From an uncultured Bryobacteraceae bacterium (lineage in GTDB: Bacteria > Acidobacteriota > Terriglobia > Bryobacterales > Bryobacteraceae): a stretch of DNA of 34,163 bases. The translations under genes and the position numbers were made by a program. Location of the stretch: NCBI GenBank assembly GCA_955652915.1, contig CATPCJ010000226.1, positions 1 through 34,163 on the forward strand, written 5' to 3'. Within the stretch, counting starts at the first letter, position 1. Every line of letters begins with the position of its first letter. Shown here in pieces: positions 7,624 to 15,476 of this stretch. Under the pieces are notes generated by a model that was not told the DNA's origin, did not search any database, and saw only the letters and a list, made by a program, of their open reading frames with translations.

Positions 7624-10350
7624 ATGCATTCCATTTCTCTCCGCAGCCATACGTTTCTGATCGTCTTTATTCAGAGCTGTCTCTGGGGACAGGCCAGGTT
7701 CGCGGTTATCCAGGGAGTGGTTACGGATCCGTCCGGGGCTGCCATCCCGAAGGCGGAAATTACCGCGTCCGCCGGATCGGATGTAGTGCGCAAAACCCGA
7801 AGTGACGCACTGGGGCGGTACACACTGAATGGACTAGCTGCCGGAGCCTACACTGTACGCGCCTCCGCTCCCGGCTTTGCCGCTTACCAGCTTGCTGTGC
7901 CGCAGGTCGCGGCCGGAAGTATTCTGCCGCTGAACATTTCTTTGACGCTGAGCACGCAGTCCGAGCAAGTCACGGTGGAGGCCCAGCCAACGGGGATAGT
8001 CGATACAGACCCGGCCAATAATGCCGGGGCTCTTGTATTACGAAATGCCGACCTGGAAGCTCTACCGGACGACCGTGACGATTTGTCAGCCGATCTTCAG
8101 GCGCTCGCCGGTCCGGCCGCGGGACCCAACGGCGGGCAATTCTTCATTGACGGATTCACGGGCGGGCGGCTGCCTTCTAAACAATCGATCCGCGAGATAC
8201 GGATTAACCAGAATCCTTTTGCGGCGCAGTTTGACCGGCCGGGCCAGGGCCGCATTGAAATTCTCACCAAGCCGGGAACGGGAGAGTTCCATGGCAGTCT
8301 GATCTACCAGTTCAGCGATGCTGTTTTCAATTCGCGTAACACCTTCGTGAAGTCTAAACCTCCCTACCGCCGCCGCCAGTTGGAAGGGGAGCTTAGTGGA
8401 CCGCTGGGAAAGAAGACGTCTTTCTTTGCCGATTTTGAGCGCAGAAACATTACTGAGAATGCCATCGTGAACGCAACGATACTGGATCAGAACCTGAATA
8501 TGGTTCTGTTTACGGCGGCAATCCTCACACCGCTTGTGAACACCGAGATCAATTTCAAGGTTGACCGGCAGCTCAACTCCAACCACCACCTGAGCGTCCG
8601 TTATACGTACGCCCGCGACGCCAGCGATAACCAGGGGGTTGGCGGTTTTTCACTGCCGTCGCGCGCCTACAATGTGCGCGGAGGCGAAGATACCATTGGA
8701 CTGATCGAGACGGGAGTGTTAAGCGCAACGACGGTGAACGAAACGCGCTTCCGCTTTCGCCGCCAGACTACTAACCAGAATGGCGGTGTGACGGGACCGA
8801 CAATCTCAGTTGCAGATGCATTCAGCGATGGCGGGTCGCCGGTAGGCAATTCTTTCAACCGCCAAAATCGCTACGAGTTGCAGAACTTCACGACGCAGGT
8901 GCGTGGTTCGCATACCGTACGATGGGGCGGCTTGATGCGCGGTGTTTCGTTAACCGATCAGTCCATGCAAAATTATGCCGGCACTTTTACCTTTACTTCC
9001 CTGAACGGCTATCGGCTCACACTGCTCGGGATTCAAAATCGTCTGACACCCGAGCAGATTCGAGCTTCCGGTGGCGGGGCAAGTCAGTTCACGCTGAGCG
9101 CCGGCAATCCTCTTGCTGCCCTGAATCAGTTCGACTTTGGATTGTTCGTCCAGGACGATTGGCGTGTGCTGCCTAATCTCACGCTCAGCGGCGGGTTGCG
9201 ATTTGAAACGCAAACCCACGTGAGCGATTGGACCAGCTTCGGCCCGCGTTTGGGATTCGCCTGGGGGCTGGATGGCGGGAAAAACAAATCGGCGAAAAGC
9301 GTTCTGCGCGGCGGATTCGGCGTCTTCTACGATCGGCTATCGGAATCTCTGACTCTCGATGCGCTGCGGCAGGACGGCGTACGGCAGCAGCAATTCCTGA
9401 TCACCGATGGCAATTATTATCCAAATGTTCCCTCCGCGCAGTCGCTTACCGGGAGCCGGCAACCGCAAATCATTCGCGAGACTTTCGCGCAGTGGCGGCC
9501 GCCCATGATGCTGCAATTGGCGCTTGGGTTCGAACGGCAGATCTCGAAAAAGCTCACTGTCGCCAGCAATTACGTTCACTCCATCGGGGTTCACACTCTC
9601 CGATCGCGCAACATCAACGCTCCTCTGCCTGGGACTAAGGTGCTTCCTTACGGCACCGCGAACAGCATTTATCTTTACGAAACCAGCGGTGTTTTTCGCC
9701 AGGACCAGCTCATCACGAACCTTAGCGTGCGCGCCGGATCCAAGCTGTCGTTTTCCGGCTTCTATGCATTCGGATCCGCGAAGAGCAACAGCGACGGAGC
9801 CGGTACATTCCCGGCGAATCAATACGACCTCTCCACCGAGTACGGCAGGGCCGGGTTCGATGTCCGGCATCGTCTGCAATTGAACGGATCGTGGTCGCCG
9901 AAGTGGGGCCTGCGCTTCAGCCCGTTTATTACGCTGGCCTCCGGGCGGCCGTTCAACATCACTACCGGCGTGGATTCCAACGGTGATGGACTATTCACGG
10001 ATCGTCCGGCGTTTGCGCCAGGCGGAGGTTTCGACTTTGCACCAGAGTCGGGGGCCGCAATCATTCCGCGCAACTACGGTCAGGGCCCTGGTTTGGTCGC
10101 GGTCAATATGCGTGTCGGCAAGACGTTCATTCTCCGTGAACCCGCGGATAAGAAGTCGGGAGACCCACTTCAGTTGGTACTCTCTGTGAACGCACGCAAC
10201 ATACTGAATCATCCTAATTACGCATTGCCGGTTGGGAACCACAGTTCAACATACTTTGGACAATCCACGTCGCTGATTAGTGGCGGAGGAGGCGGAGGAG
10301 GTGCATTGGGAACGCGCCGCCTGGACATTCAGGTACGCTTCGAGTTTTGA
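7624..10350 (+). CDS. TonB-dependent receptor-like outer-membrane protein (carboxypeptidase-regulatory domain + plug + barrel)
   Basis: 908 residues from the ATG at 7624, which places a signal peptide at the N-terminus (MHSISLRSHTFLIVFIQS). The upstream GTG at 7495 would add 43 residues of no family character. Residues about 25-105 are the carboxypeptidase-regulatory-like domain (IQGVVTDPSGAAIPKAEITA, GRYTLNGLAAGAYTV). A plug-like part follows (FIDGFTGGRLPSKQSIREIR, AQFDRPGQGRIEILTKPGTG). Barrel strands continue to the end, which is RRLDIQVRFEF, the aromatic terminus recognised by outer-membrane assembly. A glycine run (SGGGGGGGA) lies just before the last strand. The gene overlaps the convergent flavoprotein gene by 22 bases. 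The substrate is unknown. Confidence 0.9.
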   Translation: MHSISLRSHTFLIVFIQSCLWGQARFAVIQGVVTDPSGAAIPKAEITASAGSDVVRKTRSDALGRYTLNGLAAGAYTVRASAPGFAAYQLAVPQVAAGSILPLNISLTLSTQSEQVTVEAQPTGIVDTDPANNAGALVLRNADLEALPDDRDDLSADLQALAGPAAGPNGGQFFIDGFTGGRLPSKQSIREIRINQNPFAAQFDRPGQGRIEILTKPGTGEFHGSLIYQFSDAVFNSRNTFVKSKPPYRRRQLEGELSGPLGKKTSFFADFERRNITENAIVNATILDQNLNMVLFTAAILTPLVNTEINFKVDRQLNSNHHLSVRYTYARDASDNQGVGGFSLPSRAYNVRGGEDTIGLIETGVLSATTVNETRFRFRRQTTNQNGGVTGPTISVADAFSDGGSPVGNSFNRQNRYELQNFTTQVRGSHTVRWGGLMRGVSLTDQSMQNYAGTFTFTSLNGYRLTLLGIQNRLTPEQIRASGGGASQFTLSAGNPLAALNQFDFGLFVQDDWRVLPNLTLSGGLRFETQTHVSDWTSFGPRLGFAWGLDGGKNKSAKSVLRGGFGVFYDRLSESLTLDALRQDGVRQQQFLITDGNYYPNVPSAQSLTGSRQPQIIRETFAQWRPPMMLQLALGFERQISKKLTVASNYVHSIGVHTLRSRNINAPLPGTKVLPYGTANSIYLYETSGVFRQDQLITNLSVRAGSKLSFSGFYAFGSAKSNSDGAGTFPANQYDLSTEYGRAGFDVRHRLQLNGSWSPKWGLRFSPFITLASGRPFNITTGVDSNGDGLFTDRPAFAPGGGFDFAPESGAAIIPRNYGQGPGLVAVNMRVGKTFILREPADKKSGDPLQLVLSVNARNILNHPNYALPVGNHSSTYFGQSTSLISGGGGGGGALGTRRLDIQVRFEF

Positions 10351-11660
10351 GGGATAGGGATGTTGTAAGTGTCCGCCAGATAGTGGTGTACGAATAAGAC
10401 AGCCATTGCGCCTTCCCCGACGGCGGACGCGCAACGCTTCACCGATCCGTGCCGCACGTCACCCGCGGCGAAGGTCCCCGGAACATTTGTTTCCAGGTAA
10501 AAAGGATCGCGGTCGAGGGGCCATCCATCCGGACGGCGCCCATTTTGTAGAAGGTCGGGCCCGGTAACCAGATATCCGGCCTCGTCGCGGATAATGCCGG
10601 CCTCCGCCGCCCACTGAGTTCGCGGCTCGCCACCGATGCAAATAAAAAGCCAGCGCGTGTCCACGGTTTGACTCTGGCCGGTCAGACGGTTTGTGAGCGT
10701 GATGCTACGCAGAGTCTCATCGCCGTGGAGCGCCGTCACCTGCGTGTTCGAGAGCACCTGGATGTTCTTCGTGGTGCACACCTGATCGATAAGATACGAA
10801 GAGAGCGTGCTCTTGAGCGATTGGTCCAGAACAACCATGGTCACTTTCGAGGACAATCTCGCAAAGTGAAGCGCGGCCTGCCCCGCTGAATTGCCGCCGC
10901 CCACGATCACGACGGGTTCGGTTCCACATAATGATGCTTCGCCGGCGCCGGCGCCGTAGTATAAACCCGCTCCAAAGAAACGCTCCTCGTCGGGAAGCTG
11001 GAGTTTGCGGTACGCGACACCGGTAGCGCAGATGGCCGCTTGCGCGACGATTCGCCTGCCGTCGGCGAGGCGCCCGATACGTTTTCTTAGACAGAATTCC
11101 GCGGCAACGCCCTCCACGGCAACCAGTATCTCAGCGCCGAAATGGCAGGCCTGCTCGCGGGCGCGTTCAGCCAATTCCGCGCCGCTGATGCCCTGCGGAA
11201 AGCCCAGGTAGTTTTCGATTTTAGGACTGGTGGAGGCTTGCCCGCCAACTGCCCACCGTTCGAGAACGACGGTCTTCAATCCTTCAGACGCTCCGTAAAC
11301 GGCGGCGCTTAGACCCGCGGGGCCTGCTCCATAGATGGCCAGATCGTATTCGGACCGTGCCGGGTCGTGGGGCCAACCGAGCTTCTCGGCAATTTGGAGA
11401 ACCGAAGGCGCTTCCATCCGGGTGCCATCCGAAAAAACGCAGACGGGCAGCCGGCGATCGGTGTTGTTGTCGACACCAATCTGGCCGGCCTGTTCATCGG
11501 TGGTTAGTTCGTTCCACTCGAACGGCACACCATTGCGATAGAGAAAATCGCGGAGGGCATAGGCCGGCGCGGATCCAGTTTTTCCGAACACCTTCACGAT
11601 TGAATAGTTGGAGTGTGAAGCGGAGCCCATAGAGCCATTATCCGCGATAGACGACTGCAT
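10329..11660 (-). CDS. Thioredoxin-reductase-like FAD oxidoreductase with N-terminal glutaredoxin-like domain, both redox cysteine pairs missing
   Basis: 443 residues. Residues about 20-95 resemble a glutaredoxin/thioredoxin fold (VKVFGKTGSAPAYALRDFLY, LPVCVFSDGTRMEAP), but the CxxC position reads SAPA. The rest is a two-dinucleotide-domain flavoprotein: FAD site YDLAIYGAGPAGLSAAVYG, the NAD(P)H-site motif VVIVGGGNSAGQAALHFA, and the FAD-contact end FAAGDVRHGSVKRCASAVGEG. In true thioredoxin reductase CxxC lies just before the NAD(P)H motif; here that segment is YYGAGAGEASLCG, without the pair. So classic thioredoxin reduction is unlikely; this is a known TrxR-like side branch with unknown acceptor. 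The start could instead be the ATG at 11630; neither has a clear ribosome site. Confidence 0.85.
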   Translation of the reverse strand: MQSSIADNGSMGSASHSNYSIVKVFGKTGSAPAYALRDFLYRNGVPFEWNELTTDEQAGQIGVDNNTDRRLPVCVFSDGTRMEAPSVLQIAEKLGWPHDPARSEYDLAIYGAGPAGLSAAVYGASEGLKTVVLERWAVGGQASTSPKIENYLGFPQGISGAELAERAREQACHFGAEILVAVEGVAAEFCLRKRIGRLADGRRIVAQAAICATGVAYRKLQLPDEERFFGAGLYYGAGAGEASLCGTEPVVIVGGGNSAGQAALHFARLSSKVTMVVLDQSLKSTLSSYLIDQVCTTKNIQVLSNTQVTALHGDETLRSITLTNRLTGQSQTVDTRWLFICIGGEPRTQWAAEAGIIRDEAGYLVTGPDLLQNGRRPDGWPLDRDPFYLETNVPGTFAAGDVRHGSVKRCASAVGEGAMAVLFVHHYLADTYNIPIPQNSKRT

Positions 11661-11741
11661 TGATGTTCGCAGGGCCGATTTGCTAATGAATCGAGAAACA
11701 CGTCGAGGCTGTGGTTTCGTTCGAGATCTCCCTGAAGCATC

Positions 11742-11773
11742 ATGATAGCAAGCAAGGTGATGCTATGATAGCA
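11742..11773. promoter_or_regulatory. Probable VapB operator: perfect palindrome plus repeated half-site
   Basis: TGCTATGATAGCA at 11761-11773 is a perfect palindrome (6-base arms around one G) ending two bases before the antitoxin ATG. The half-site ATGATAGCA is repeated upstream at 11742-11750, 23 bases earlier, about two helical turns. Ribbon-helix-helix antitoxins bind such spaced half-sites to repress their own operon. Confidence 0.6.
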
Positions 11774-11775
11774 AC

Positions 11776-12039
11776 ATGAGGACGACGGTAACTCTGGATC
11801 CCGATGTGGAGAGATTGATCCGGGACGCGATGAAGGAGCGCGCCATCTCCTTCAAGGAAGCGCTGAACGACGCCGCGCGAACCGGACTTTGCGGCAAAGG
11901 GCATAATCGTGCCAAGAAGTTCGCTCAAAAATCGTTTCGGATGGGAGTGGGACAGGAGTTCCGCTGGGATAAAGCCCTGGCTGTCGCTGACGCGATCGAG
12001 GACGAAGAACTCAGTCGAAAGCTCACGTTGCGTAAATGA
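11776..12039 (+). CDS. vapB: VapB-like ribbon-helix-helix antitoxin
   Basis: 87 residues. The N-terminus MRTTVTLDPDVERLIRDAMK is a ribbon-helix-helix DNA-binding motif (one strand, two helices). The basic, less ordered C-terminal half (KKFAQKSFRMG) would wrap the toxin. The stop codon overlaps the next gene by four bases (ATGA), the usual coupling of antitoxin and toxin. A palindromic operator lies immediately upstream. The antitoxin is expected to neutralise the PIN ribonuclease and, with it, repress the operon. Confidence 0.82.
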   Translation: MRTTVTLDPDVERLIRDAMKERAISFKEALNDAARTGLCGKGHNRAKKFAQKSFRMGVGQEFRWDKALAVADAIEDEELSRKLTLRK

Positions 12040-12464
12040 TACTTCTCGATGCAAACCTTCTGATTTACGCGGTAAACAAGGACGCCCCATTGAACCGGAA
12101 GGCAAAGTCCTGGCTGGAATCGACCTTGTCCGGGCGGGAAACCGTCGGATTCCCGTGGAATGTAATTCTCGCATTCCTCAGGCTCACCACTCGGCCGGGT
12201 TTGTTCCGGTACCCGCTACCTATCGATACAGCTTTTGATGTGGTGGCTTCATGGCTGGATCAGCCTTCCGCGATCATCGTGCATCCCAGTCCTCGCCACC
12301 TGCGAATTCTCCGCGAGTTGCTCCTGCCTCTGGGCACCGGCGGGAATCTCACATCCGATGCTCACCTGGCTGCCCTAGCCATTGAACACAGAGCCGAGCT
12401 CTATTCCTCCGATAATGACTTTGTGAGATTCAGAGGCCTGAGGTGGAGCAACCCTCTGTCCTGA
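12036..12464 (+). CDS. vapC: VapC-like PIN-domain ribonuclease toxin
   Basis: 142 residues, normal length for VapC. PIN signatures: MILLDANLLIYAVNKD (first catalytic Asp), GNLTSDAHLAALAIEHRAEL (conserved Asp near the third acidic site) and YSSDNDFVRF (last acidic cluster). PIN toxins are Mg2+-dependent RNases that cut tRNA or rRNA; the target is unknown. The start overlaps the antitoxin stop. The 3' end is followed within 30 bases by a tRNA-like fragment on the other strand, which suggests the module lies next to an old integration site. Confidence 0.88.
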   Translation: MILLDANLLIYAVNKDAPLNRKAKSWLESTLSGRETVGFPWNVILAFLRLTTRPGLFRYPLPIDTAFDVVASWLDQPSAIIVHPSPRHLRILRELLLPLGTGGNLTSDAHLAALAIEHRAELYSSDNDFVRFRGLRWSNPLS

Positions 12465-12492
12465 GCCCAGCGGTCTATCGAATTCGCAAGGC

Positions 12493-12520
12493 TGGCTCCC
12501 CGGCATGGATTCGAACCACG
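12493..12520 (-). other. tRNA 3' fragment (T-arm and acceptor, tRNA-Asn-like), candidate attachment-site remnant
   Basis: Read on the minus strand: T-stem CGTGG, loop TTCGAAT, stem CCATG (one G-T pair), then CCGGGGA, discriminator G, and CCA. The 3' half acceptor and G73 fit tRNA-Asn. A matching 5' acceptor strand (TCCCCGG) is absent in the 100 bases where it should be, and no anticodon stem pairs, so this is not a working tRNA. Short tRNA 3' copies are what tRNA-targeting integrases leave behind. Chance similarity is possible for so short a segment. Confidence 0.45.
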
Positions 12521-12618
12521 ATAAACTAACCCGACAGTGCGTAGTCTGAGACCGCGTAGCGAACAACAGTAAGACTTGCTGCCAACCACATCCTGGTAGG
12601 GCTTAGAAACTGGCGATC

Positions 12619-14175
12619 ATGCCTCTCGCCACCTTAACAGCCAGCACGAGCCTGTTCGTCCATAATGGAAGTACGTTAACTAACACCGCATCCCTCGCTC
12701 TCGAAAGCCGCGCCGCAAAGATAATTCGGGAAGTATTCGAGTCCGGCCGGCCGCTCACCTACATCCGCTCCGCTGAAGAGCAGCGTGTCGGAAAAGTGTT
12801 GCGCGAAGTGGCCAGGCGGATCTCTAATTCCACAGCGGTGCCGGTTTGGACCTGGAGCCTGACAGAGGGGATGCGTCGAGATGACCGCGAGGCCGAGCCA
12901 GGCAGCTACGCTCCGCGGGCAGCTCTGGATTTCATCGCCGCACAACAGGACTCAGCTATCTTTCATCTGAAGGACTTTCACGAGCCGATGCGGGAGTCCG
13001 CTGAGATCAGGCGCCGGCTGCGAGACCTCTACGAAAGTTGCCGCGACCATCGGAAGTACATCGTCATCAGTTCCCCGGTCCGATCTATTCCGGAGGAAGT
13101 GGAGCGCAGCTTCATGTTTCTCGAACTGCGGCCGCCCGATTTGGTAGAGCTGATAGATTTCCTGCGGGAAGAAAGCGGCGAAACCAGCCAGACTATTTTG
13201 CAACCCGTGGCGCAGGCCTTGCAGGGGCTCACGCTTGATGAAGCGCGTTACGCACTCCGCCGTGCTCTGTCGGGGACCGGCCGCCTGGGGCCTGAGTCTT
13301 TACCATCCTTGCTCGAAGAAAAGCGACTCTTAGTCAACCGCAGCGGCGTGATCGAGTATATCGCCGATGGCACCAGCATAGGGGAAGTAGGCGGCTTGGA
13401 CGGCCTGAAGAAATGGCTGCTCGAACGCCAGAAGCTTTTCCAATTTCGCGACAGCCTGAGCGCCGAGATCGTGCCGAAAGGGGTCCTCATCATGGGCATT
13501 CCCGGCTGCGGCAAGAGCCTGTGCGTCAAGGCCGCCGCCTCCTATTTCCAGCTTCCGCTCTACAGGGTCGACATGACCGAGATTTTTTCCGGGAGGCACG
13601 GTAAGCCGGAAGGGGCATTCGTCGAGGCGTGCAAGATGATGGAAGACATGGCGCCGGCGGTGCTTTGGTTCGACGAGATCGAGATGGGAATTACTTCCAC
13701 CGATTCAGGTGGCGAGCAGGGCCGGATTTTCGCGTTTTTTCTTACCTGGATGCAGGAGAAGACCAAGGGGCTGTTCGTGGCCGCCACCGCCAACAGAATC
13801 GATCTGCTGCCGGCGGAGATGATTCGCAAGGGACGCTTCGACGAGGTTTTCTTCGTGGACCTGCCGCTGGATGAAGAACGGATCGAGATCTTCAAGATTC
13901 ACATCGGCCGCCGCGGAATGGACGCGTCCCAGTTCAGTCTCGAACAACTTATTGAATTCACCAAAGAGTGGACCGGAGCCGAGATCGAGCAGTGTGTGAT
14001 CTCCGCCCTCACCAAGGCGCGGCTCGAGGACCGTGACGTGACCACGAAGGACCTCATCAACATCGCCGTGAAGATGGTCCCGCTAGCCCGCACGATGAGT
14101 GAGCAGATCAGGCACATTCGCGGGTGGGCATTCGACCGGGCCGTGCGCGCTTCCCCGCGAGTCATTGGCCGCTGA
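12619..14175 (+). CDS. Ycf46-like AAA+ ATPase
   Basis: 518 residues. The N-terminal 240 residues form the helical/degenerate first half (AAKIIREVFESGRPLTYIRS; YIVISSPVRSIPEEVERSF). The AAA+ domain has Walker A GIPGCGKS (about residue 293), Walker B VLWFDEIE (about 349), sensor-1 FVAATANRIDLLP and the arginine-finger region RKGRFDEVFFVDLP, followed by a lid helix (EWTGAEIEQCVISALTKARL). This order and spacing match Ycf46, an ATPase conserved in cyanobacteria and plastids and scattered in other bacteria, linked to photosynthetic/CO2 physiology in cyanobacteria but of unclear function elsewhere. It stands alone between the toxin-antitoxin pair and a convergent PEP-CTERM gene with which it shares 93 bases. 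No clear ribosome site precedes the ATG. Confidence 0.85.
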   Translation: MPLATLTASTSLFVHNGSTLTNTASLALESRAAKIIREVFESGRPLTYIRSAEEQRVGKVLREVARRISNSTAVPVWTWSLTEGMRRDDREAEPGSYAPRAALDFIAAQQDSAIFHLKDFHEPMRESAEIRRRLRDLYESCRDHRKYIVISSPVRSIPEEVERSFMFLELRPPDLVELIDFLREESGETSQTILQPVAQALQGLTLDEARYALRRALSGTGRLGPESLPSLLEEKRLLVNRSGVIEYIADGTSIGEVGGLDGLKKWLLERQKLFQFRDSLSAEIVPKGVLIMGIPGCGKSLCVKAAASYFQLPLYRVDMTEIFSGRHGKPEGAFVEACKMMEDMAPAVLWFDEIEMGITSTDSGGEQGRIFAFFLTWMQEKTKGLFVAATANRIDLLPAEMIRKGRFDEVFFVDLPLDEERIEIFKIHIGRRGMDASQFSLEQLIEFTKEWTGAEIEQCVISALTKARLEDRDVTTKDLINIAVKMVPLARTMSEQIRHIRGWAFDRAVRASPRVIGR

Positions 14176-15147
14176 CCGGGCCGCTGACCGATTCAAACGG
14201 GATGGACGGATTCGAAGTACTCCAACCAGGATCAAACCGATTCCTACCAGCAAGCTGGTTGCCGCTTCGGGTACCGATGCCGACTGAATTGTGGCAACCT
14301 CAAATACACCGGCGCTGAAGTCGACCGTCTTGTTATTGAAGGCCGGGTCGTTGACAGGTGCCATCACAAAGTCGATGAAGTCGCCGCCCTTTACGCTAAT
14401 GCTGTTCGCCGATGCCGAATAAACGGGCTGCGGGATGCCTTGCGACGTGGGTGGCGCGCCCTGAATATTCGGATCGAAATTTACGGGTACGTTTAGCGCG
14501 ATCAACCGGGTGGCAACTCCGCCGCTGTACAGGATCACGTATTCGATGGTTCCATGCGCTGAAGGATCCGTGGTCCTGGGATCTTTTTGCGCCATGATGT
14601 TGATGTCCACCGTGGTACCGCCGATTCCCACCGGGACCACGTACCTTCGAACCGCCTTTTGGTCCGCGGAACCTGGCGAATTGGGACTCCTCGGATCCAG
14701 TCCGCCTTGTGTACTGCAGTTCTGGTACCGTACGTCATCGCAAAATGGAGGGTTGTGATAATCGGTAAACTCGCCGTTAGGGTGACCGCCGAATGCATCG
14801 AGCGACGTCCAGTAACGATTGAAGTCCACCGCCCACCATCCCAGAAAATGTCCATTCGAGCCGGTCACCTGCTGGAGCATTGGCATGAAATTGCCAGGAT
14901 CGAGCAGGCCTGGATAGTATCCGTAAAGCCAGTTATTGGTACCAGTCGCTGGCTGGGGAGTGTTTGGAAACCGGTAGGAAAAATCAGTACACGAGTTGGC
15001 ATTGATCGACGTGTTCGCCGGAGACGCGCTGGTGCTTCCGGGATGATCGCAGATCAAGGGAGAGAGAGGCGTGGCGTTGACAAACGTTATACCTGCGCCT
15101 AGCAGAATATAACCGATCGCCATTCGCGACAGCGCGCGCATTTTCAT
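14083..15147 (-). CDS. PEP-CTERM anchored exported protein with abnormally extended C-terminus
   Basis: 354 residues. Strong ribosome site (GGAGGAGGAGG) before the ATG, then a signal peptide (RMAIGYILLGAGITFVNA). The mature part is rich in Asn, Pro and Gly without a recognised domain. A PEP-CTERM signal appears at about residues 288-315: SVPEAATSLLVGIGLILVG then VLRIRPSR. In this family the protein normally ends within a few residues of the basic cluster. Here about 40 more residues follow (starting NRSAARSAANDS), encoded antisense to the last 93 bases of the ATPase gene. This suggests loss of the original stop. PEP-CTERM proteins are processed by exosortase and anchored or released with exopolysaccharide; no exosortase gene is in the window. 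Confidence 0.78.
   Translation of the reverse strand: MKMRALSRMAIGYILLGAGITFVNATPLSPLICDHPGSTSASPANTSINANSCTDFSYRFPNTPQPATGTNNWLYGYYPGLLDPGNFMPMLQQVTGSNGHFLGWWAVDFNRYWTSLDAFGGHPNGEFTDYHNPPFCDDVRYQNCSTQGGLDPRSPNSPGSADQKAVRRYVVPVGIGGTTVDINIMAQKDPRTTDPSAHGTIEYVILYSGGVATRLIALNVPVNFDPNIQGAPPTSQGIPQPVYSASANSISVKGGDFIDFVMAPVNDPAFNNKTVDFSAGVFEVATIQSASVPEAATSLLVGIGLILVGVLRIRPSRLNRSAARSAANDSRGSAHGPVECPPANVPDLLTHRAG
14167..14190. repeat. Tandem 12-base duplication at the convergent gene overlap
   Basis: GGCCGCTGACCG is repeated twice with no spacer. The unit is four codons. In the PEP-CTERM frame it gives RSAARSAA; the first copy also contains the ATPase stop codon. The duplication lies where the PEP-CTERM protein would be expected to end. 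Confidence 0.85.
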
Positions 15148-15194
15148 GCCTCCTCCTCCGGTAGGCCTGCTCTGGGAACCGGGCCTCGCGTGTT

Positions 15195-15314
15195 AGAAGC
15201 TGTGAAAAAATCGCAAACCAATACAGGTAGGAATGCCTGTGCCACACGTAACCAACTGAGTGGCACAGGCATTCCTGCCTGTGTGGATCTTAAAGCGGCT
15301 TTTTCACAACTTCT
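15195..15314. repeat. 120-bp palindromic element (nested inverted repeat)
   Basis: Inner arms of 23 bases (15223-15245 and 15260-15282) pair with a single mismatch around a 14-base loop; the core word is CAGGAATGCCTGTGCCAC. Outer arms (15195-15214 and about 15295-15314) pair with about three mismatches (AGAAG-TGTGAAAAA). The 329-base gap 15148-15476 contains nothing else I can name. The right half recurs at 24113-24135 and 24918-24950, so it is a dispersed element, REP/MITE-like. It has no coding capacity. Confidence 0.8.
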
Positions 15315-15476
15315 CAGCAAGCGGTATGCGGAACACCACTCTAGCAACAAGTTTTCCCGATGCTAGCTTAGAACCTTCGTTCTAGAGTGGAAATGGAGCG
15401 ACGGGTCCAGTACGTAACGGGAGGAGTGGGGTGGTACCGTTGCAGGCGAAATCTCGATTGATAAATTCTTCGCGAC

